From IMG/VR virus record IMGVR_UViG_3300044646_001858, positions 1 to 26,405 of that record: a stretch of 26,405 nucleotides of DNA; one strand, written 5' to 3'. The notes under the pieces were generated by a model. It saw nothing but the letters and a program-made list of their open reading frames with translations. It was not told the origin of the DNA and ran no database searches. Source of the DNA: a virus. A program made the translations under genes and the position numbers. Numbering within the stretch: position 1 is the stretch's first letter; each line of letters opens with the position of its first letter. Positions 21,674 through 26,405 of the stretch are shown one piece after another.

Positions 21674-21844
21674 TCAGATTTGACCTGAAGCTGCAACGAT
21701 ATTGTTCAACGTGCTCATGTCAGCACTGATGTTTGCCATATCGGCGTTGTACTGAGCTTTTAACAGATCCAGTTCCTGCTTCAGTTGCTCAACTTCCTGT
21801 ATAGAAGGAGTCGAAGACCGACGGCGACCAAGAGGATTCGGCAT
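21674..21844 (-). CDS. Small coiled-coil protein (56 aa)
   Basis: ATG at 21844 opens 56 codons: a basic start (NPLGRRRSS), then a heptad-like helix IQEVEQLKQELDLLKAQYN, then a polar helix ending ASGQI. The coil could drive oligomerisation or bind a scaffold partner. It follows the 56-residue basic gene with four bases between and is read in the same direction. Too short for the usual length filters, but codon use and spacing support it. Confidence 0.6.
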   Translation of the reverse strand: MPNPLGRRRSSTPSIQEVEQLKQELDLLKAQYNADMANISADMSTLNNIVAASGQI

Positions 21845-21848
21845 GAAT

Positions 21849-22019
21849 TTATTTATTCTTAGATTCAGTATACTTCTTTGCTTTTTTCTTCGCCTTTACA
21901 CGTTCAGGAAGATCGCCTTTAGTTTCTTTTTCATACTCCTCAACCTTGGCTTTAGATATTTCTCCCCGCTCAGCCATCGCGTAAAATTTGCGTCTTTGGC
22001 TATCTGACACAAAGGGCAT
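21849..22019 (-). CDS. Small basic helical protein (56 aa)
   Basis: ATG at 22019 opens 56 codons starting MPFVSDSQRRKFYAMAERGE, followed by ISKAKVEEYEKETKG and a very basic KAKKKAKKYTESKNK tail. The Q.R.FYAM..RGE.(S/P)....EF pattern is frequent in short proteins of phage head regions and in phage proteins of unknown function. AGAGGT lies about 6 bases upstream. It lies below the scaffold terminator, so it probably starts a new transcript. Confidence 0.65.
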   Translation of the reverse strand: MPFVSDSQRRKFYAMAERGEISKAKVEEYEKETKGDLPERVKAKKKAKKYTESKNK

Positions 22020-22044
22020 AAAAACCTCTAACTGGTTTAATTAT

Positions 22045-22076
22045 AAAAAAAATCCCCGAGATTTTACCCTCGGGGA
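22045..22076 (-). terminator. Rho-independent terminator after the scaffold-like gene
   Basis: On the minus strand CCCCGAG (22075-22069) pairs with CTCGGGG (22060-22054) across an 8-base loop, and the stem is followed by ATTTTTTTT. It ends transcripts of the portal/scaffold unit, about 28 bases after the stop codon at 22105. The capsid genes further on would need readthrough or a new promoter. Confidence 0.9.
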
Positions 22077-22104
22077 CTCCCACGTTTCTTCCGAACAGAT
22101 TCTA

Positions 22105-23016
22105 TCAGGCTTGATCCAGGAAAAGAAGCTTGCTGCGGAAAGCTTCAGGACCCATTTGGCTCAGGTAGCGCCAAGCTTGCTCGGGGCTCTGATTCATGAC
22201 TTGGCCAAAGCCTTGCCATTGGATTTGGGGATCAGCGCTAGGAGCGCCAGCACCAGCCGAAGCCGGAACAGCAGGCAGCTGGTCGTAGCGGGGCTGGTAA
22301 TTTTCGGTAGGAGCAGTCTCATCCACAGGGTAAACCTCGGTAAAGAACCGATTGGTGTAATCGGCCAGATGATCCGGGTCAGTAAGGATGGTCTCCATAG
22401 CCAGACCGCGAGCTGCAACATTCTCCAGCACCGAGTGCTGCTGAATCAGTGCATCCTCAAGCACCGTGGCATACTGATTCAGAATGCCGGGAGCTTCAAT
22501 GCCGAAGTGATTAACGACGGCGGTTGTTGCGGGACTTAACTGAGCGCTCTGTTGCGCGTCCGTAGAAGTCGGAGAGGAAGTTTGGGTCGTATACCCGTTG
22601 CTGTACGAGGTCGGCTGAGCCGATGGTGCCTGGTAAAGATACGGTTGGGCCAGTGAACTCTGACTGTACAGTTGAGTATCCGGCATTTGTGCCGGGCTCT
22701 GCTGATACTGTGCTGTCTGGCTGGGGGACGGGGAGAGGCGTGAGACCACCCGTTCCAAACTGCCCATCGCTGCTTCCCACGGATTGGACGGGGAGTAAGC
22801 CGACGGATACTGGCTGGACTGGTTGCTGGTAGAAGGGGCCGTAACCTGTTGTACCGGCGACGGCGCTTGGGGCATAGTTGCCGAAGGCGCCCCCTGGGTA
22901 GTTGCCACCCATTGCGGGTAGGCGGTTGAGCCCATATCCGCCGAGGGAGCGGCCTGAGGGGCTGCTACCGCCGGGGAGACCGGGCTCGGGATCGAAGCTG
23001 GGATCTGCTGGCTCAT
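22105..23016 (-). CDS. Scaffold-like protein overlapping the portal gene
   Basis: This 303-residue frame has a Pro/Gln/Ser/Ala-rich first half (residues 1-160) and a helical second half (about 163-303). The second half includes EAPGILNQYATVLEDALIQQ, VAARGLAMETILTD and a final QAWRYLSQMGPEAFRSKLLF. Position between portal and capsid genes, low complexity and a helical C-terminal region suit a capsid scaffold; this is inference. The first 168 residues overlap the portal C-terminus by 506 bases in another frame. No start codon lies near the portal stop, so translation must begin inside the portal gene. ATG 23016 has only a weak GGGCAG ahead; ATG near 22769 has GGGAAG ahead and is an alternative. 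Confidence 0.65.
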   Translation of the reverse strand: MSQQIPASIPSPVSPAVAAPQAAPSADMGSTAYPQWVATTQGAPSATMPQAPSPVQQVTAPSTSNQSSQYPSAYSPSNPWEAAMGSLERVVSRLSPSPSQTAQYQQSPAQMPDTQLYSQSSLAQPYLYQAPSAQPTSYSNGYTTQTSSPTSTDAQQSAQLSPATTAVVNHFGIEAPGILNQYATVLEDALIQQHSVLENVAARGLAMETILTDPDHLADYTNRFFTEVYPVDETAPTENYQPRYDQLPAVPASAGAGAPSADPQIQWQGFGQVMNQSPEQAWRYLSQMGPEAFRSKLLFLDQA

Positions 23017-24748
23017 AGCTGCCCGAGTAAGTCAGTTCTTGCGCAAGGTGGTCAAACGTCCTATAAAGCAAGGGCGTTAGGTTTAGCCGAGGATCAGCCG
23101 CTAAGGGCGTATTCGGCGCGAGTGGATGTGGCGCTTGCAACATCTGATTCAATAATAGTAGAAATTGCTGAAAAGCGCCCTGAGTTTGTTGAATCATTCG
23201 GAAGGGAAAACCCTTCAACATTTCTGCACGCTCAGTATCCGTTTTATCCGGGAACAAATACTTCAGAGCTTCGACGCTATCAACACCAAGCTCCTGAAGA
23301 TTTCGAACAACAATAGATTTTTGATTTACGTCATAGGCGGTGTCTTCATAAACATCACCTTGGAACCTATAAGTAACTTCCCGATCACCATCAGGTGGTA
23401 GACCGAAAACACCACGTGGGACTTTGTTCTCGGTGACAGCAGTCTGAATAGCAACCGTAACTTGATCTTCGTACTTATTAATTTTCTTTTGATACCTAGC
23501 AACCGACTCTTCTGTTTCTTCTTTAGGTGCGTTAGGGGGTAGCATCCCCATAACCTGAATAAAACTCTCGCGGAAAACCTGCTCTTGATGGTAGAGAATC
23601 ATCTCCAACAACTTGCAGAATCCGTAGGTCAAGAAGCTCTTGTTTTTACGAAGAGCTGTCGCCTGAGCCCGACCCATCAGACCCTTAATCTCCGTGGCAG
23701 TGGCACCAGCCGAGATCGAAATCTCATCGACGCCACCTAAAGCAGTACGAATCTCTTCACGCAGTAATAAAGCGTAACGATTCATGTCCCCGTTTACCGG
23801 GTCCGGAGTCATGTAGCCCACGCGGTCGGAGGGCTCGACGTTCGCAATAATCCGAGGAACTCTTAATCCGCCAAGAGCGGAATTAGAGCCGAACGGTTCA
23901 GCTACCCGAGTAGACGGAGAATCGATGCCACCAAAACCACTTTGACTACTGATTGTGGGCCTGAAAGTCCGATCAGCGTCAGAAGCTTCGACAAGATCGC
24001 TACGTGGACGCGAACTAATCAGCGTGGGATTGCCAAAGAACTCAATATTCTTCGCAATATTCGAAACCATCTGATCATGAAGCACAATCTGCTCCATGAA
24101 CGGTTCGAATTCTCCTTCGCCGTCTGTTCCGCTTGCGTTCGGCTTGTTTAAAACCTCAACCGCAGGAATAAATCCAAGCGTGTTTGGACGCCTATTTTTT
24201 GGCGTTAAAACAGTGCCAGGGTCGAGCTCAAAACTTAATTCACTATTGGATTCAAACTCAGAAATTGTATCTGCAGTAATCGACAGCCTTACATAGCGTT
24301 TATTTTGCCCGTAAGTCTCTGAAGGCAACCCGAGAGCCGAATTGCGAACTTTATAGCTGTAGATAATGATGACTTCTTCAATCTCGCCGTTAATATCGTG
24401 ATAAACCCTGTACTGGTTTTTATTAAAGAAATAAATTTGATATTTGAGCTTTTCATCTGGACGGAAGTAGAACAAACCACAGCCGTCGATCAGAAAATTG
24501 CGGATAACGGCTGGAAAACGAATGTCCAGCTTGTTAAGCGCAATTAAATCCTGTAAAAACTTGTTTCGAGCTTTGTAGGTGTCTTGCTCGCAGTAGAAAA
24601 ACAGACCCTTCTTCATCATCAGCAGCGTCATTTGCTGCAAATGACTCAGAACAACCATAGTGGCCGCCTGTTTACTGCGATCCTGAGTGCGAGCCGACTC
24701 TAGGATCTCATTAAAACGTTGACGGACACTAAGGTTGTCGGCGGGCAT
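22511..24748 (-). CDS. Portal protein
   Basis: This 745-residue protein has an alpha/beta N-terminal half and a long helical middle. Its middle region reads LREEIRTALGGVDEISISAG then ATEIKGLMGRAQATALRKNK, and then KLLEMILYHQEQVFRESF (about residues 330-395). This resembles the stem and wing of SPP1-gp6/T7-gp8-like portals: an Arg/Gly turn, a GATATEIKG block and long helices. It lies at the head of the capsid module next to the scaffold-like gene. The last ~170 residues (from about 578) are Pro/Gly/Ser-rich and coincide with the overlap. The ending RVYDPNFLSDFYGRATERSV is followed by a basic tail. Portal rings form the DNA channel at one capsid vertex. Family assignment rests on pattern and context. 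Confidence 0.7.
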   Translation of the reverse strand: MPADNLSVRQRFNEILESARTQDRSKQAATMVVLSHLQQMTLLMMKKGLFFYCEQDTYKARNKFLQDLIALNKLDIRFPAVIRNFLIDGCGLFYFRPDEKLKYQIYFFNKNQYRVYHDINGEIEEVIIIYSYKVRNSALGLPSETYGQNKRYVRLSITADTISEFESNSELSFELDPGTVLTPKNRRPNTLGFIPAVEVLNKPNASGTDGEGEFEPFMEQIVLHDQMVSNIAKNIEFFGNPTLISSRPRSDLVEASDADRTFRPTISSQSGFGGIDSPSTRVAEPFGSNSALGGLRVPRIIANVEPSDRVGYMTPDPVNGDMNRYALLLREEIRTALGGVDEISISAGATATEIKGLMGRAQATALRKNKSFLTYGFCKLLEMILYHQEQVFRESFIQVMGMLPPNAPKEETEESVARYQKKINKYEDQVTVAIQTAVTENKVPRGVFGLPPDGDREVTYRFQGDVYEDTAYDVNQKSIVVRNLQELGVDSVEALKYLFPDKTDTERAEMLKGFPFRMIQQTQGAFQQFLLLLNQMLQAPHPLAPNTPLAADPRLNLTPLLYRTFDHLAQELTYSGSYEPADPSFDPEPGLPGGSSPSGRSLGGYGLNRLPAMGGNYPGGAFGNYAPSAVAGTTGYGPFYQQPVQPVSVGLLPVQSVGSSDGQFGTGGLTPLPVPQPDSTVSAEPGTNAGYSTVQSEFTGPTVSLPGTIGSADLVQQRVYDPNFLSDFYGRATERSVKSRNNRRR

Positions 24749-24786
24749 TCGAAATTAGAACCTAAAAAAGGTAAATATGTAGCTTT

Positions 24787-24927
24787 TTAGCCTTTTTGCT
24801 CCATTTTGCGCTTCATTTTAGCTTTTTTAGCTTTGTGAAGGGCTTCTTTGTGCTTTTCTTTTTTGTCTTCTGAAGCGTTTTTCTCCTCAAAATGCTTACG
24901 GAGACCTTCAGGCATACGATCAGCCAT
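24787..24927 (-). CDS. Small very basic protein (46 aa)
   Basis: ATG at 24927 overlaps the stop of the glycosyltransferase gene (ATGGCTGA). The 46 codons give MADRMPEGLRKHFEEKNASE followed by a Lys/Ala/His-rich helix (KEALHKAKKAKMKRKMEQ). RMPEGLRKHF.EK is a pattern I associate with other short proteins in phage head regions. The basic helix may bind nucleic acid. It fills the gap before the portal gene. Confidence 0.65.
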   Translation of the reverse strand: MADRMPEGLRKHFEEKNASEDKKEKHKEALHKAKKAKMKRKMEQKG

Positions 24928-25762
24928 TTGGAAGCAAATACTCTCTTACACGATCTATCTTAAACAATTCTGGAGGCAAAAGATCATGCGAATACGGAAC
25001 TAAAACGTGATCTTTACGCCCTAACGGGTCAGTCCCACCGGCTTCTGGTTGATATTGCTCGATAAAATCAAGCATTTCCTGGCTATAGGCGGGTGCTACA
25101 GCATTAGGGATGTCGTCATAGCAGTGAGAGAACGATGTTACCTTACGTTTTTTACGATTTGCATCCCCCATCCATGAAAAATGCCACCCTGCATCGCAGT
25201 CACCAACGATATAGTCGTTTGGATTGCAACGAATTTGTGAAAGAGTCTGCTCCAGATGCTCGTGGAGCACAACTGTTCCGCAAGTCCAATTTGTCGGAGG
25301 TTTAGAGGAATCCTGTTCGGGATCAACAACCCTCAAATCCGCACGTCCATAAAACATAGGCATAGACAGTCGGATACAACGCTCGGGATTTGCTGTTGCA
25401 AGTTCGACTGCCTCTAACAAAGCTGAAGGTTTTGGAATCTCGTCTACGTCACTAAAGAAGAAAACAGAATCCGGAGGCGTCATCCGCATACCCACAGCAA
25501 GTGCATCGCGTTGGGCGTATTCCCGCATCCAAGGATTAAACACTTCTTCGGGAGAAGGTAGTTCCACATGGAGAACCTGAAGTTTATCTTCAGGCAAACC
25601 AAGCTCACGAATTGTATCTACGCACGTAAAAGGCTTAGGATCGCCCTTAAATGTTCTGTTTGCATCAGTAATAATAAAACCGTCTACAACGTCTTTGAGG
25701 ATGTTGTAGCGAAGCTCTAACAGCTCTTTTTCGTCAAAATAAAGAAAGCAATCAAAGAGCAC
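24920..25762 (-). CDS. Glycosyltransferase family 17 (GnT-III-like)
   Basis: This 280-residue protein matches family GT17. It has MLFDCFLYFDEKELLELR at the start (known in this family as FDCF...E...L..R), WMREYAQRDAL near residue 78, FFFSDVDEIPKP at 100-111 with the DxD-type metal/nucleotide site, and GWHFSWMG near 192. GT17 enzymes transfer N-acetylglucosamine to glycans; related phage and bacterial proteins act on other sugars. The gene lies between small virion-region genes next to the portal. It may modify virion proteins or the host surface. Substrate is unknown. It overlaps the next small gene by eight bases. Confidence 0.85.
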   Translation of the reverse strand: MLFDCFLYFDEKELLELRYNILKDVVDGFIITDANRTFKGDPKPFTCVDTIRELGLPEDKLQVLHVELPSPEEVFNPWMREYAQRDALAVGMRMTPPDSVFFFSDVDEIPKPSALLEAVELATANPERCIRLSMPMFYGRADLRVVDPEQDSSKPPTNWTCGTVVLHEHLEQTLSQIRCNPNDYIVGDCDAGWHFSWMGDANRKKRKVTSFSHCYDDIPNAVAPAYSQEMLDFIEQYQPEAGGTDPLGRKDHVLVPYSHDLLPPELFKIDRVREYLLPNG

Positions 25763-25788
25763 GGTGCCTACATTTAACTGTCAACATA

Positions 25789-26100
25789 TTAGCTCATAGA
25801 TTGGGTAGGAGTTCCGCCTCCAGCTCTGAATTCGATGCCGTTGGAACCATTTTGCTTTGAGAGTGACTTACGAAGCATAAAGCGTTTCATATCCTCTACA
25901 CGACCATCATCTTCCTTATAGGCACCAAACGCACCGAACTTAGGCGGAACGGGACCACCAGTCGGTTGGGACGCAAGATCCGTGGCGTATCCGACATTTT
26001 CAACACCGGGCTGCTGCAGAAATTGTTGAGCATCCGCAGCTTGACTTTGAGCGTCAAAAGCCTGAGCGTAAAAATTAGCGGCGCGACGGAACTGATCCAT
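25789..26100 (-). CDS. Small virion-region protein (103 aa)
   Basis: The protein has a Gln/Ala-rich helical start (NFYAQAFDAQSQAADAQQFL), a Gly/Pro stretch (about 45-58) and a basic helix RVEDMKRFMLRKSLSKQNG. The ATG is in the TTAATCATG context with no Shine-Dalgarno site. It sits between two other small genes at the head of the portal module. Family unknown. A connector or minor capsid role is possible. Confidence 0.6.
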   Translation of the reverse strand: MDQFRRAANFYAQAFDAQSQAADAQQFLQQPGVENVGYATDLASQPTGGPVPPKFGAFGAYKEDDGRVEDMKRFMLRKSLSKQNGSNGIEFRAGGGTPTQSMS

Positions 26101-26102
26101 GA

Positions 26103-26315
26103 TTAAGAGTTCTTTCTTTCAATGTACTTGGAAGCTTTACGTCTTGCTTCTTTAGCCTTCTCGGTATTGGAAACTTGAGTATTTACAGGTTTCCCACGGG
26201 TTGCGGCTTTCTTTTTTTCATCTGTAGCACGACGTTCTTCCGCGCTTAAAGACGCCCACGCGGATTTAGGTAAATACCGTTCTGTTCTTCCGCCTTCACG
26301 AGCCAAATCAGCCAT
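26103..26315 (-). CDS. Small basic protein (70 aa), start re-called
   Basis: The frame could begin at ATG 26342, but ATG 26315 is the better start. It overlaps the upstream stop as TAATG and has GGAGG 11 bases upstream. The resulting 70 residues read MADLAREGGRTERYLPKSAW, ASLSAEERRATDEKKKA and then a basic helix TEKAKEARRKASKYIERK. K.AW.SLS..ER.AT..KK is a pattern of short phage proteins of unknown role. Nucleic-acid contact is possible from the charge. Confidence 0.65.
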   Translation of the reverse strand: MADLAREGGRTERYLPKSAWASLSAEERRATDEKKKAATRGKPVNTQVSNTEKAKEARRKASKYIERKNS

Positions 26316-26405
26316 TACTGTATCGGACCTCCATAAAGCCATGCGTCACAAGTACGTCTGGATGCACACTTGAACTTAAATAACTGACAATATCCTAAGT
26401 CAGCT
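26315..26405 (-). CDS. C-terminal fragment of an upstream gene (runs off the right edge)
   Basis: The frame is open from the window edge to TAA at 26317-26315 and ends ADLGYCQLFKFKCASRR, then TCDAWLYGGPIQ. Three Cys in a short basic segment (YC, KC, TC) suggest a metal-binding tail. It overlaps the next start as TAATG, which supports it as a translated gene. The protein cannot be named; gene order would allow a terminase or another packaging/head gene. Confidence 0.55.
   Translation of the reverse strand, partial: ADLGYCQLFKFKCASRRTCDAWLYGGPIQ

Noticed and set aside
26103-26342. Longer form of the 70-residue gene starting at 26342.
   Set aside because: The later ATG has GGAGG upstream and a TAATG overlap with the previous stop.

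Overview
The window looks like part of the genome of a tailed double-stranded DNA phage, most plausibly one infecting an aquatic cyanobacterium. It shows a head module (portal, scaffold-like protein, HK97-fold type capsid protein), many beta-rich tail and fibre proteins, a phage lysozyme and short zinc-finger and helix-turn-helix genes. It shows no housekeeping genes. The cyanophage assignment rests on the general resemblance of the capsid, fibre and glycosyltransferase genes and is inference. No terminase, polymerase, integrase or photosynthesis gene is visible, so the phage family cannot be settled here.

Layout. Nearly all morphogenesis genes lie on the minus strand and read from position 26405 down to 1. 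From the right edge come the tail end of an unknown gene, two small genes, a family-17 glycosyltransferase, a small basic gene, the portal, a scaffold-like gene that starts deep inside the portal gene in another frame, a rho-independent terminator, two small genes and a 249-residue virion protein. Then comes the major capsid gene, split by a group I intron, a strongly translated partner structural protein, and a bidirectional terminator at 17.6 kb. Further left are a helix-hairpin-helix protein, several unknown virion proteins, a large structural protein with a SWIM-like zinc signature (11.8-13.3 kb), a repeat-rich fibre, two small proteins, a lambda-R-like lysozyme fused to an M23-type domain, two more virion proteins, and at the far left (0-3.8 kb) two DNA-binding proteins and a set of fibre or decoration proteins.

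Four plus-strand islands interrupt this. At 4.2-7.4 kb is an early-type cassette of seven overlapping genes (zinc-finger, winged-helix and HTH proteins, and a Dam-like methyltransferase with a ruined catalytic motif), preceded by a 386-bp control region with three copies of a 14-bp site around an AT-rich core. At 10.3-11.1 kb is a two-gene unit of an HTH protein and a Dps/ferritin-like protein. At 17.1-17.6 kb is a single unknown gene. At 19.7-20.5 kb is a LAGLIDADG homing endonuclease, encoded antisense inside the capsid-gene intron.

The strongest unusual observations are the capsid-gene group I intron with its antisense endonuclease, the 506-bp portal/scaffold overlap, the phage Dps-like protein, the M23-type domain whose motifs appear in permuted order, the three-copy repeat region, and the dead-looking methyltransferase. 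Nine coding segments described here are short, split or truncated by the window edge: 1-176, 2168-2293, 3661-3825, 20710-20802, 21674-21844, 21849-22019, 24787-24927, 26103-26315 (start re-called) and 26315-26405.
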